DNA from: Thiopseudomonas alkaliphila
Lineage (GTDB): Bacteria > Pseudomonadota > Gammaproteobacteria > Pseudomonadales > Pseudomonadaceae
Length of the DNA stretch: 64,000 nt
Reading direction: 5' to 3'
Assembly (NCBI RefSeq): GCF_001267175.1
Contig: NZ_CP012358.1
Coordinates: forward strand, 2,355,001 to 2,419,000
The translations under genes and the position numbers were made by a program. Shown here in pieces: positions 25,473 through 36,700 of the stretch; the first letter of the stretch is position 1; every line of letters starts with the position of its first letter. The notes beneath the pieces are model-generated. The model was not told the DNA's origin and ran no database searches. It was given only the letters and a program-made list of their open reading frames with translations.

Positions 25473-26917
25473 CAGTCTTCGAGTTTTTTCTTGAGCAACT
25501 CGTTAACTTGCTGTGGGTTAGCCTTGCCTTTAGAGGCGCGCATCGCCTGACCCACGAAAAAGCCGAACATTTTTCCGCGGCGATTTTCGTCAGCGGAGCG
25601 GTATTGTTCCACTTGATCGGCATTGGCTGCAAGCATTTCATCAATTAAGGCATCAATTGCACCACTGTCGGTGACCTGTTTTAGCCCACGTTTTTCGATC
25701 ACTTGGTCGGCATCACCTTCGCCGGCGGCCATAGCTTCGAGCACGGTTTTGGCGATTTTTCCGGAGATCGTATTATCTAGGATACGTCGCAGCATCCCCC
25801 CTAACTGCGCGGCTGAGACCGGTGACTCGGCAATTTCTAAATTGTCTTTATTCAGCAAACTTGAGAGCTCGCCCATCACCCAGTTGGCAGCCAATTTAGC
25901 GTCGCCACAGACCTGTTGAGTTTGTTCAAAATAATCGGCCATTTCCCGACTAGCGGCAAGCACATGGGCATCATATTCCGATAAACCAAACTCAGCTTGG
26001 AAGCGCTGGCGCTTTTCTTGAGGTAATTCAGGCAGTTGGGTTTTAAGTTCGGTTAAAAAATCTCGCTCAATCACTACCGGTAGCAAGTCTGGGCAGGGGA
26101 AGTAGCGGTAATCATTGGCTTCTTCTTTACTGCGCATAGAGCGGGTTTCGTTTTTGGCGGGATCATAGAGACGGGTTTCTTGGGTGATACTGCCACCGTC
26201 TTCTAAAATCTCAATTTGGCGCTGGATTTCAGTATTAATCGCACGCTCAATAAAACGGAACGAGTTAACGTTTTTAATCTCAGTGCGAGTACCAAACTCG
26301 GTCTGCCCCTTAGGACGAATAGATACGTTACAGTCGCAGCGCAGCGAACCTTCGGCCATGTTGCCATCGCAGATGCCCAGATAGCGCACTAAGGCGTGGA
26401 TCGCGCGAACATAAGCCACTGCTTCCTTGGCGCTACGAATATCAGGCTCTGAGACAATCTCTAACAGCGGGGTACCGGCGCGGTTAAGGTCGATACCGGT
26501 CATGCCATTAAAGTCTTCGTGCAAGCTTTTACCGGCGTCCTCTTCGAGGTGAGCACGGGTAATGCCAATGCGCTTGACGGTGCCGTCGTCAAGGGTGATG
26601 TCCATGTGGCCTTTGCCGACAATGGGATCATCCATCTGACTGGTCTGATAGCCTTTGGGTAAATCTGGATAGAAGTAGTTTTTGCGGGCAAAAATATTAC
26701 GCTCGGCAATTTCAGCATCAACCGCTAAACCAAACATGCAGGCCATGCGCACCGCTTCTTGGTTAAGCACCGGTAAGGTGCCAGGCATAGCGAGATCAAT
26801 GAGGCTGGCTTGGGTATTAGGCTCGGCACCAAAGGTGGTATCGGAGCCTGAAAAAATCTTAGTTTTGGTGGCGAGCTGTGCGTGAATCTCCAGCCCGATT
26901 ACGGTTTCCCATTGCAT
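25472..26917 (-). CDS. gatB: Asp-tRNA(Asn)/Glu-tRNA(Gln) amidotransferase subunit B
   Basis: This 481-residue subunit starts [15 protein letters not shown]. The kinase-like cradle domain contains [16 protein letters not shown] and [13 protein letters not shown] with the zinc-type cysteines, and the helical and YqeY tail ends in [17 protein letters not shown]. GatB phosphorylates the mischarged Glu-tRNA(Gln) or Asp-tRNA(Asn) using ATP and accepts ammonia from GatA. Gene order is gatC-gatA-gatB with 12-bp gaps, so they form one operon. Confidence 0.97.
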   Translation of the reverse strand: MQWETVIGLEIHAQLATKTKIFSGSDTTFGAEPNTQASLIDLAMPGTLPVLNQEAVRMACMFGLAVDAEIAERNIFARKNYFYPDLPKGYQTSQMDDPIVGKGHMDITLDDGTVKRIGITRAHLEEDAGKSLHEDFNGMTGIDLNRAGTPLLEIVSEPDIRSAKEAVAYVRAIHALVRYLGICDGNMAEGSLRCDCNVSIRPKGQTEFGTRTEIKNVNSFRFIERAINTEIQRQIEILEDGGSITQETRLYDPAKNETRSMRSKEEANDYRYFPCPDLLPVVIERDFLTELKTQLPELPQEKRQRFQAEFGLSEYDAHVLAASREMADYFEQTQQVCGDAKLAANWVMGELSSLLNKDNLEIAESPVSAAQLGGMLRRILDNTISGKIAKTVLEAMAAGEGDADQVIEKRGLKQVTDSGAIDALIDEMLAANADQVEQYRSADENRRGKMFGFFVGQAMRASKGKANPQQVNELLKKKLED

Positions 26918-26929
26918 GTAACGTGCTCC

Positions 26930-28381
26930 TTAGAATCCCGCTGGCGCTTGTGTGTGCCAGTCAGTCGCTTGTTGGTATTGATGGGCGATATTTAACAGAC
27001 GACCTTCTTGGAAGTACGGCGCCATTAGTTGCACGCCAACGGGTAAGCCATCAATAAAGCCCGCAGGCATAGAAAGAGCCGGAACGCCAGCTAAGTTGGC
27101 GGTGGCGGTGTAAATGTCTTCTAAGTAAGCCGAGACCGGATCATCGGTTTTGGCGCCCAGTTTCCACGCTAAGTTAGGCGTAGTTGGGCTTAAAATAACG
27201 TCTACTTGATTAAAGGCGGCCAACAAATCGTTTTTGATCAGACGACGCAGGCGCTGGGCTTTTACATAGTAGGCATCGTAGTAGCCGGTAGACAGCACAT
27301 AGGTACCCACCATAATTCGGCGCTTCACTTCAGCACCAAAGGCCTCACCACGGGAGCGCTTATACAAATCTTCTAGGTTAGCGGGGTTGTCACAGCGATA
27401 GCCAAAACGCACACCGTCAAAACGCGCCAGGTTAGTTGAAGCCTCAGCCGGAGCGATCACATAGTAAGCTGCCACTGAATGCTCTACATGGGGTAACGAA
27501 ATATCTTTAACTTCAGCCCCTTGCTGCTTTAACCACTCGACTACCGCTAGGGTTTGATCGGCGATTTGACTGTTGAGCTCGCTGCTAAAAAACTCTTTCG
27601 GTAGACCAACTCGTAAACCGGCTAATGGCTGATTAAGCGCTGCGCTGTAATCTTCGTTAGGTTGCTCGGCACTGGTTGAGTCGCGCTGATCAAAGCCAGC
27701 CATTGCCGTTAACAACAGGGCGCAGTCTTCAGCGGTGCGAGCCAGCGGGCCGGCCTGATCGAAACTAGAGGCATAAGCCACCATCCCCCAGCGCGACACA
27801 CGGCCATAGGTAGGCTTGATCCCCGTTAAGTTATTAAAGGCTGCCGGTTGGCGAATAGAGCCGCCGCTGTCGCTGCCGGTAGCTGCTGGAATTAAGCGCG
27901 CAGCCACTGCGGCTGCACTGCCACCGGAAGAGCCACCAGGGACATGCTCAAGGTTCCACGGGTTTTTTACCGAGCCATAAAAGCTGGTCTCGTTGGATGA
28001 ACCCATGGCGAACTCATCCATATTGAGCTTGCCTAGGCTGACAGTGCCGGCGGCATTGAGTTTTTCCACCACAGTGGCGTTATAGGGGGCAATAAAGTTA
28101 TCCAGCATTTTGGAGGCGCAGCTGGTTTTTACCCCTTGGGTACAAAATAAATCTTTATGGGCTAAGGGCGCGCCCAATAAAGGGCCTTGCTCACCGGCGG
28201 CTAAACGCTGATCAGCTTGCTTGGCTTGAGCTAAGGCGCTGTCTTCCGACAGCGTAATAAAGCTATTTAATTGAGGATCCAGTTGCTTAATTCGCTGCAG
28301 TAGATGTTGAGTAATCTCAGTTGAGGAAAACTCTTTGGCAGCGAGGGCGCGAGTGATTTCGGCCAAAGTCAGTTGGTGCAT
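26930..28381 (-). CDS. gatA: Asp-tRNA(Asn)/Glu-tRNA(Gln) amidotransferase subunit A
   Basis: This is a 483-residue amidase-signature enzyme that releases ammonia from glutamine for GatB. The Ser-cisSer-Lys triad is visible as Lys76 (PLAHKDLF), Ser151 ([14 protein letters not shown]) and Ser175 ([12 protein letters not shown]). It follows gatC by 12 bp and precedes gatB by 12 bp. Length and motifs are typical of the family. Confidence 0.97.
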   Translation of the reverse strand: MHQLTLAEITRALAAKEFSSTEITQHLLQRIKQLDPQLNSFITLSEDSALAQAKQADQRLAAGEQGPLLGAPLAHKDLFCTQGVKTSCASKMLDNFIAPYNATVVEKLNAAGTVSLGKLNMDEFAMGSSNETSFYGSVKNPWNLEHVPGGSSGGSAAAVAARLIPAATGSDSGGSIRQPAAFNNLTGIKPTYGRVSRWGMVAYASSFDQAGPLARTAEDCALLLTAMAGFDQRDSTSAEQPNEDYSAALNQPLAGLRVGLPKEFFSSELNSQIADQTLAVVEWLKQQGAEVKDISLPHVEHSVAAYYVIAPAEASTNLARFDGVRFGYRCDNPANLEDLYKRSRGEAFGAEVKRRIMVGTYVLSTGYYDAYYVKAQRLRRLIKNDLLAAFNQVDVILSPTTPNLAWKLGAKTDDPVSAYLEDIYTATANLAGVPALSMPAGFIDGLPVGVQLMAPYFQEGRLLNIAHQYQQATDWHTQAPAGF

Positions 28382-28393
28382 TCTGCAGTCCTT

Positions 28394-28681
28394 TTATTCG
28401 ATTACTTGGGGAACGAGGTACAGGCCTTCAGCAGTTGCTGGAGCGAGCTGCTGGTATTCATCGCGATGGTTATGTTCAGTAACAGTATCGGCACGCAGGC
28501 GTTGGGTTATTTCTAGAGGGTTAGCCAGCGGCTCGATACCGGTGGTGTCTACCCCTTGCATGGTTTTGAGTAAACCAATGATTTGATTAAGTGAGGCAGT
28601 GGCTGGAGCAATTTCAGAGTCGTCGAGTCCGAGTCTGGCTAAGTGGGCAATCGCTTCCACATTGGAGCGTTCAAGCGCCAT
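28394..28681 (-). CDS. gatC: Asp-tRNA(Asn)/Glu-tRNA(Gln) amidotransferase subunit C
   Basis: This is a 95-residue, mainly helical subunit that wraps around GatA and GatB and stabilises them. [14 protein letters not shown] at the start and the C-terminal LRADTVTE are family hallmarks. The ATG at 28681 has a GAGGAGA ribosome site eight bases upstream; an earlier in-frame codon at 28696 precedes that site and is rejected. First gene of gatCAB, divergent from mreB. Confidence 0.95.
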   Translation of the reverse strand: MALERSNVEAIAHLARLGLDDSEIAPATASLNQIIGLLKTMQGVDTTGIEPLANPLEITQRLRADTVTEHNHRDEYQQLAPATAEGLYLVPQVIE

Positions 28682-28853
28682 GGAAATTCTCCTCAAAAGA
28701 AATAAAAATAATTTAAACAGGTTATATAATGAACGTGCTTAGGCAATAATAGTCATTTAAAACCGAAGTTTAATGGTTGCGTCTAGATTGCTACAATTTA
28801 CCACATTGAGCGTCTTGCTCAAAAGAGTGATGGTTGCTAGAGTTTCCGATTCT

Positions 28854-28881
28854 TTGACGTTTGTTTTCTATCCCTTATTTT
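28854..28881 (+). promoter_or_regulatory. Candidate sigma-70 promoter of mreB
   Basis: TTGACG and TATTTT are separated by 16 bases and lie about 42 bases before the mreB ATG. The spacing and -35 box are good and the -10 box is weak. No other structure is obvious in the 241-bp gatC-mreB divergent region. Confidence 0.5.
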
Positions 28882-28895
28882 GTACGCGTTTTTGA

Positions 28896-29966
<1,071 letters not shown>

Positions 29967-30073
29967 GTGATTGGTGACGGTTAATTACGGGTTAATTAAG
30001 CAGCGCCACACAGACGGTAATTTAGCGTAATGGCCTCACTTACTTACACAGAAGTGGGGCAGGGGTGTGACTT

Positions 30074-30985
30074 ATTCAGCATTTATTTAAAAAGAGACCT
30101 TCATTAGGTACCCGTTTTTCGGTGCTAGCGGTGCTCTCTATTTTAATCATTGCCGCTGATGCACGTTTTAAGGTGCTGACTCCCGTACGCAATAGTTTAG
30201 GGGTGGTGCTCACCCCTTTGTATCAAGTCGCTGAATGGCCACTGCAAGTGTGGCACGATTTAGATCAGCGCTTTAGCAGCCGTAGGCAGCTACTCGAAGA
30301 AAATCAGCAACTTAAAGCAGAAGCCTTACAAATGCAGCGGCGTTTGTTAAAGCAAGCCAATATTATTGAGCAAAACGTGCGCTTGCGTGAGTTGCTTAAC
30401 TCCTCTGCGTTAATTGATGAAAAAGTGGTGGTCACCGAGTTGATTGGTGAAGACCCTAATCCCTATGCCCAGCGTATATTGATTAATAAAGGCAGTCGTG
30501 AGGGCGTTTTTTTAGGTCAGCCGGTATTAGATGCAACGGGCTTGATGGGGCAGGTGGTTGAAGTCATGCCCTATAGTTCCCGGGTGCTATTGATTACTGA
30601 TGCAGCCCACAGCACACCAGTGCAAGTTAATCGTAATGGATTGCGCGCTATCGCTTCAGGCGTAGGGCAAAGTGATCTGTTGGAGCTGCGTTATGTGGCC
30701 GAAACCGCTGATATTAAAGAAGGTGACTTGCTAGTGACTTCAGGTATGGGACAGCGCTTTCCCGCAGGTTATCCGGTAGCGGTTGTGACGCAGGTTAATC
30801 GAGATGCTGGCCAGCCGTTTGCAGTGATTAAAGCGGTGCCTACCGCTGCACTAAAGCGCAGTCGTTACTTATTATTAGTATTTAATAACGAGGTTGGGTA
30901 CTCCGCCAGTTTTGTCGGACCTTTACCCTTGGAAGCCGAGCCAAAGCCCGCCAAGTCTACTGAGGAATCAGTTAATGCCCCGTAG
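30074..30985 (+). CDS. mreC: Rod shape-determining protein MreC, with a non-standard start
   Basis: This bitopic periplasmic partner of MreB and the elongasome has one membrane span (VLAVLSILIIAADARF), a coiled coil (QLLEENQQLKAEALQMQ) and the beta domains with ELIGEDPNPYAQRILINKGS. The family N-terminus (LFKKRPSLGTRF) is encoded in frame upstream of the first canonical start, GTG at 30122. The upstream frame reaches a TGA at 30068 without any ATG, GTG or TTG. An ATT at 30074, nine bases after a GGGG run, is the best start. A one-base frameshift after the GTG at 30067 is the alternative. The stop overlaps mreD. Confidence 0.85.
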   Translation: MQHLFKKRPSLGTRFSVLAVLSILIIAADARFKVLTPVRNSLGVVLTPLYQVAEWPLQVWHDLDQRFSSRRQLLEENQQLKAEALQMQRRLLKQANIIEQNVRLRELLNSSALIDEKVVVTELIGEDPNPYAQRILINKGSREGVFLGQPVLDATGLMGQVVEVMPYSSRVLLITDAAHSTPVQVNRNGLRAIASGVGQSDLLELRYVAETADIKEGDLLVTSGMGQRFPAGYPVAVVTQVNRDAGQPFAVIKAVPTAALKRSRYLLLVFNNEVGYSASFVGPLPLEAEPKPAKSTEESVNAP

Positions 30986-31445
30986 CCTGGTGATTTGGAG
31001 CAGTTTGCTGCTGGCCTTAGTGTTGGCCATTATGCCACTACCTAGCTTTATGCAAATAGGGCGGCCACTGTGGGTATTGTTAGTGTTCACTTTTTGGTTC
31101 TTGGAGGCGCCTAAGCAAGTAGGATTGGGGTTGGCTTGGTGCTTTGGATTAGCTCAAGATGTGTTGTATGGGGCGACTCTTGGTGAGCATGGGATTATTT
31201 TTGTTTTAGCATTAACCTTTATTAGTTTAATGCGATCCCAGTTTCAGTTGGCTCCTATGTGGCGACAGTCACTGGCATTAGTGATTATTTATGCCACAGT
31301 GCTACTGCTGCAGCTGTGGTTAAATGTATTAATTGAGCGACGACCACAAAGCTTAACGCTATTGTTGCCGGCATTGATTAGTAGCTTATTATGGCCATGG
31401 GTTAGGCTAGGACTTTCGAGCTTAGCTCGCTGGCGCATGGTGTAA
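30975..31445 (+). CDS. mreD: Rod shape-determining protein MreD
   Basis: This 156-residue membrane protein has about five spans and contains GLGLAWCFGLAQDVLYGATLGEHG, which matches the conserved central part of MreD. The ATG at 30975 follows TGAGGA and overlaps the mreC stop by eleven bases; the longer upstream frame lies within mreC. It works with MreC and RodA/PBP2 in cell elongation. Confidence 0.93.
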   Translation: MPRSLVIWSSLLLALVLAIMPLPSFMQIGRPLWVLLVFTFWFLEAPKQVGLGLAWCFGLAQDVLYGATLGEHGIIFVLALTFISLMRSQFQLAPMWRQSLALVIIYATVLLLQLWLNVLIERRPQSLTLLLPALISSLLWPWVRLGLSSLARWRMV

Positions 31446-31525
31446 AGAGTAAACGTATGACGATTGGGAATTGCCTCGGTAAATCCTCTGCTTTGTTAGG
31501 ATTAATAGTAGTAGGTAGATAAAAG

Positions 31526-32116
31526 ATGCGGCTTTATTTAGCTTCGATGTCGCCACGTCGACATGAATTACTGTCAAGAACCGGACTGACTTTTAGCGTG
31601 CTTAACCCTGGGCTAGACGAAACGGTGCGTGAGAATGAAGCCGCCGTAATGTATGTCGAGCGGATGGCCAAGGCTAAAGCGGAAGCAGGTTATGCGCTAT
31701 TAAATGCACCCACTGAGCGGGATGTAGTGCTAGCAGCTGACACCATTGTGGTATTGGAAGACTGCATTTTAGGTAAGCCAAACGATCGAGACGAGGCGCG
31801 GCAAATGCTGCAGGCCTTATCCGGGCGTTCCCATGTGGTGATGACCGCCATTGGGGTTAAAGACAGTGAAAAGCTTCGGGTGCAGCGAGTGAATACCACG
31901 GTATTTTTTCGCAGTCTGAGTGCGGCTGAAATTGAATGGTATTTGGATACCCAAGAGCCGATGGATAAAGCCGGGGCTTATGGTATACAAGGCCAAGGTG
32001 GAATATTTGTTAGCTCTATTACAGGCAGTATTAGTTCGGTGGTGGGGTTGCCCTATGCCGAAACATTGCAATTACTGGCTAGTTTTGGCGTTGAGCACCC
32101 ACCGTTTGCTGAATAA
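31526..32116 (+). CDS. Maf/YhdE-type nucleoside triphosphate pyrophosphatase
   Basis: This 196-residue Maf protein begins LYLASMSPRRHELLS, the family opening, and has AADTIVVLEDCILGKP and DKAGAYGIQGQGG. The family hydrolyses dTTP, UTP or modified nucleotides to monophosphates as house-cleaning. The Ser/Arg pattern SPRR and the position between mreD and rng match the YhdE branch (dTTP/UTP). The gap from mreD is 80 bp. Confidence 0.92.
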   Translation: MRLYLASMSPRRHELLSRTGLTFSVLNPGLDETVRENEAAVMYVERMAKAKAEAGYALLNAPTERDVVLAADTIVVLEDCILGKPNDRDEARQMLQALSGRSHVVMTAIGVKDSEKLRVQRVNTTVFFRSLSAAEIEWYLDTQEPMDKAGAYGIQGQGGIFVSSITGSISSVVGLPYAETLQLLASFGVEHPPFAE

Positions 32117-32180
32117 CTGGATCGTTGCAGGGCAGCATAGCCATCGCCAGCAGCCAGTTTGGATAAGGAAGACGTGTTTC

Positions 32181-33638
32181 ATGAGTGAAGAAATTTTAAT
32201 CAATATCACCCCAATGGAATCACGTGTGGCCATTGTTGAAAATGGTGTGCTGCAAGAAGTGCATGTTGAACGCACGCAAAAACGCGGCATCGTGGGGAAC
32301 ATTTATAAAGGCAAAGTGGTGCGCGTGCTGCCTGGCATGCAGGCGGCTTTTGTGGATATTGGTTTATCGCGTGCAGCCTTTATTCATGCCGCAGAAATTG
32401 CCACCAGTAACGGTCAGCCAGCAGAAAGCATTTCTGGCTTGGTGCATGAAGGGCAGTCGCTGATTGTTCAGGTCACCAAAGACCCGATCGGCAGTAAAGG
32501 TGCGCGACTGACCACGGATCTGTCGATTCCTTCCCGCTATTTGGTGTATATGCCCCATAGTGAGCATGTGGGTGTGTCGCTAAAAATTGACAGTGAAGCC
32601 GAGCGCGAGCGTTTAAAGCAGTTAATGCAGCAAACCTTAGAAGAGCAGCAATTAGCCGATGAGGGTGGGTTTATTATCCGCACCGCGGCTGAGGGTGTGG
32701 GCGCCGATGAAATTCTGGCGGATATATTATATTTGCACCGACTATGGCAGCAGGTGGAGCAGCAAATTAAAACCTGTAGCACGCCGCATCTGATTTATGA
32801 AGATCTGTCGTTGGCTCTGCGTACTTTGCGTGATTTGGTAAATGAGCGCACTGAGAAAATTCGCATTGACTCCCGTGAAACACTGCAAAAAGCAGAGCTG
32901 TTTGTCGCTGAGTTAATGCCGGAAATTCGTGAACAACTTGAACACTATCCCGGTGAGCGCCCGATTTTTGACTTGTATGGCATTGAAGACGAATTGCAAA
33001 AAGCCTTAGAGCGCAAGGTGCCGTTAAAATCAGGTGGCTATTTGGTGGTCGATCCAACAGAAGCAATGACTACCATTGATGTTAATACTGGAGCCTTTGT
33101 TGGCCATCGCAACCTGGAAGAGACGATTTTTAAAACGAATCTTGAAGCCGCGTTAGCCATTGCTCGGCAGCTGCGTTTACGTAATTTGGGTGGCATTATC
33201 ATTATCGATTTTATTGATATGGCCGATGAAGAGCACCAGCGTCAGGTGCTGCGTACCCTTGAGCGCCAGCTAGAGCGTGATCACGCCAAGAGTAATATTA
33301 TTGGCATCACGGAGTTAGGGCTGGTGCAAATGACTCGTAAGCGCACCCGGGAAAGCCTATCGCAGATACTCTGCGAGCCTTGCTCAACCTGCCAGGGACG
33401 TGGGTTGTTGCGCACTGCTGAAACCATTTGCTATGAGATTTTTCGTGAAATTCTGCGTGAGGCGCGGGCGTTTCAAGCAGAGGCTTATATGGTACTGGCC
33501 AGTCAGAGTGTGATTGATCGGCTACTGGATGAAGAGTCAGGCAATGTGGCGGACCTTGAAACCTTTATTGAACGGCCGATTAAGTTCCAAGTCGAAACCA
33601 TGTATTCCCAAGAGCAGTATGATGTGGTGTTACTGTAA
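32181..33638 (+). CDS. rng: Ribonuclease G
   Basis: This 485-residue RNase E/G family enzyme has an S1 domain (RGIVGNIYKGKVVRVLPGMQAAFVDIG, split here by function and not by gap) at about residues 29-60. The DNase-I-like catalytic region has TIDVNTGAFVGHRNLE and IIIDFIDM with the metal-binding aspartates, and the zinc-link motif is CEPCSTCQGRG. It processes 16S rRNA 5' ends and decays mRNA. The ATG at 32181 is chosen because MSEEILIN is the family N-terminus; the frame open further upstream overlaps maf. It lacks the long RNase E C-terminal scaffold, as expected for RNase G. Confidence 0.95.
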   Translation: MSEEILINITPMESRVAIVENGVLQEVHVERTQKRGIVGNIYKGKVVRVLPGMQAAFVDIGLSRAAFIHAAEIATSNGQPAESISGLVHEGQSLIVQVTKDPIGSKGARLTTDLSIPSRYLVYMPHSEHVGVSLKIDSEAERERLKQLMQQTLEEQQLADEGGFIIRTAAEGVGADEILADILYLHRLWQQVEQQIKTCSTPHLIYEDLSLALRTLRDLVNERTEKIRIDSRETLQKAELFVAELMPEIREQLEHYPGERPIFDLYGIEDELQKALERKVPLKSGGYLVVDPTEAMTTIDVNTGAFVGHRNLEETIFKTNLEAALAIARQLRLRNLGGIIIIDFIDMADEEHQRQVLRTLERQLERDHAKSNIIGITELGLVQMTRKRTRESLSQILCEPCSTCQGRGLLRTAETICYEIFREILREARAFQAEAYMVLASQSVIDRLLDEESGNVADLETFIERPIKFQVETMYSQEQYDVVLL

Positions 33639-33723
33639 ATTCTAAGGGTTGTTGTTAGTTCAGCAATAACCCAAGCCGCTTACTTTAGTTTGCGGATTTC
33701 TTTGTTCATAAGGTTTAAGTGCC

Positions 33724-36700
33724 ATGCAAATTCAACTACAGCATTTAGGGAAAAAACTCGCGTGGTTGATGGCTATGTTGTTGTTGCTGTTTGCTTTATT
33801 GGTGAGTGTTGGCCGGATTTTATTGAGTTACACCGAAGACTATCAGGCCGAGATAGTGCAGCAGCTAGCAGCAGCGCTAGGTAAGCCTGTTACCGTGGAG
33901 TGGCTCAGTGGTAACTGGCGTGGGCGTTATCCTCAATTGCAGGCACGGCACGTTACCTTAGGTAAAAGCCAAAGTTTAGCTCTAAAGCAAATCACGCTCG
34001 ATATTCGTCCCTTTGCCAGCTTGTTTACAGGGCAGCTTAAACTGGCCAAAGTGCAGTTGGAGGGGGTGCAGTTAGCCTTTGTTGAGGATCAACAACAAAA
34101 TTGGCGAGTACTGGGCTTACCTGAAAACAAAGATCAAGAAGTAGATCTTTCCTACGCTAGCGTGGTGCAGTATCTGGCGCAGTTAGGGCAGGTTGAAGTA
34201 CGAGATAGTCGTTTTGCTTTTTTCCCTTATCAAGCTGGTCCTGTGGTATTTAAACAGGCCAACCTTGGGTTTAGTAATGGCTATTTGAGCCAGCAGTTAC
34301 AGGCTTCTTTAAGTCTGCCCGATGACACTCAGGTACAGCTTAAGGCCAAAGGTAAGTTGCATGCGACTGATTGGCGGCAAAGTGACTTACATTTTTACTT
34401 AGCTTCAGAAGCCACGGATTGGGCTCGCTGGTTACCGGTTAAGCAGTGGCAAGACTGGCAGTTAGCACAAGCTGAGTTTGCGCTACAAGTATGGGGTGAG
34501 GCGAGCAATGGTTGGTTGCAGCAGGCCAGTGTGCAACTAGCTGCTGAGCGTGTGCAGTTAGTTACTCCCCAAGCTCAGCCACTGTCGGTTGAGCGTCCTG
34601 AGCTGGCTTTGTTTTATCAAAAACAGGGCGAGCGAGCTGAAATATGGCTCGAGTCGCTGAAGTTGCCCTTATCCAGTGATACGGGTTTACCGGTAGCTGA
34701 ACCTTATCAGTTACAAGCTTTGATTAGCTATGAACCAGAGCCCGAGGGGCCGATGCTACGGTTGCAGGTTCCAGAGGTTGACTTGCCGGCAGTTAATCGC
34801 TGGGTTTTAGCCTTTTTGCCACAGCAGCACGCCGCCTATGAGATTGTTAAACGTTTAAATTTTCAGGGGCAATTACAGCAGCTTTGGCTGGAGTGGCGAC
34901 CAGAGCATCCAGAGCTAGCTAAGCAGCTGAGTTTTTCGAGCGCAGTTAAGGATCTGAGTTATTCAGCCTGGGAGCATGTGCCCAGTGCATCAGGTATTAA
35001 CGGTACTGTGCATGGCACGGCTTTGAATGGTGAACTACGTTTAGATACTCAGGCCTTTAGCTTGCATTTGGCTGAGTTATTCCCTCAGCCTTGGCAGTAT
35101 CAACAAGCCCGCGCACAGTTAACGTGGTTATTTGATGAGCAAGGCTTTGAGTTGGCTAGTCCGTACTTGCAAGTTCAGGGGCAAGAGGGGCAAATTTCCG
35201 GCGATTTCGTGATTCGTCTATTTGATGATCCAGCCTTAGAAGATTACATGGACTTACGAGTTGGGTTGGTCGACGGCAATGCTGCTTTTACTGAAAAGTA
35301 CTTGCCTACCCGCGCTCCTGGTTTTAGTAAAGAGTTAGGTGACTGGCTAAAACATGCGATTGTTGCGGGTCAAGTAGAGCAAGGTTATTTTCAGTATCAA
35401 GGGGCAATTAGCCAGCATCAAGATAAAATGGCCAGTGAAATGGGACTGTACTTTAAAGTGCGTGATGCAGAGTTGGCCTATCAGCCTGGTTGGCCAGCCT
35501 TAATCCAGGCTGATGCCGAAGTACTAGTTGATGGCAGCCAAGTGGTGGTTGAGTTGGCGCAGGGGAAAACTCTCAATACTCGGGTTACTGACGCTGTCGC
35601 TGAGGTGCCTTTAGCTGCAGGCGCGCCTCAATTACGGTTATCAGCTAAGCTCGACAGCAGCATGCAAGATGGCTTGGCTATTTTGCAGCAAACTCCGTTA
35701 GCTGAGGATTTATCTGCACTGCATAGTTGGCAAGGTAGCGGCCCCTTGCCCGCGACTCTGAATTTAGCGATACCACTGGATAAGCAAGCCCCACCGTTAC
35801 AGGTGGTAGTAGATTTTCAGGCCCGGCAAGCTGAACTTAATTTAGTTAATTTAGGCGTGCCCTTGACTCAAGTGAACGGCGATTTTCGTTACGATTTGCA
35901 GCAGGGTTTAAGTGCTAAGCGTGTGGCAGGGCGGGTGTTTAATCAGCCATTTACCGGCGAAATAACCGCTCAGCGTAAAGCGCAGCAGGCTCATACCTTG
36001 ATGCGTTTTAACGGCAAACTTCCGGTTAGCACGTTATTGACTTGGGGTGGATTGGATAGCCAGCTGCCAGTAGCCGGCCAGTTGCCCTATAACCTGGCAG
36101 TTAACTTACAGGGGGCTGATGCCAACCTTGAATTAACCTCCAATCTAGAGGGTGTTAGTTTAGATTTGCCGGCTCCTTTTGCGAAAAGTAAGAATCAATC
36201 TCGAGCGATCCAACTACAGATTCAGCTGCCTGCCCAAGGGACACCTAGCTATCAATTGCACTATGCTAATTTGTTGTCAGCCAATGCACGTGTACCCAAT
36301 CATCAATTAGGGCAGTTGCGTGCACGAGTTAAATTGGGTGGGGGAAAAGCCGGGGCGCCTACGGCGAGTGGCATCAGTTTAGAAGGCCAGTTGGCTGAGG
36401 TACAGCTAGAGCAATGGCAGGCATGGGCTGAGCCGTATTTTAGTCAAGGGCAAGTGGCTGCTACTGGGAACCCAACGCCTAAACTGTCCACAGTGAATCT
36501 CTCAACCCCGCGTTTTAGTGGGCTAGGTATGAGTCGACAGCCTTTGAGTTTTCAGTTAAGACCTCAAGCCAATAATAGTTGGTTGGCCCAAGTGGATAGC
36601 CCGCTCCTTAAGGGGAGTCTGCGTTATTATGAAAATAACCATCAGCCCCATCAGATTACCTTAAGTCAGTTAACCTTGCCTCGTCCTGAAGATACAGCGA

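Noticed and set aside
28335..28586. Frame on the + strand over gatA/gatC
   Set aside because: It lies wholly within the conserved gatCAB genes and shows no independent features.
31920..32180. N-terminal extension of the rng frame
   Set aside because: It overlaps maf in another frame and lacks RNase G similarity; the MSEEILIN start at 32181 fits the family.
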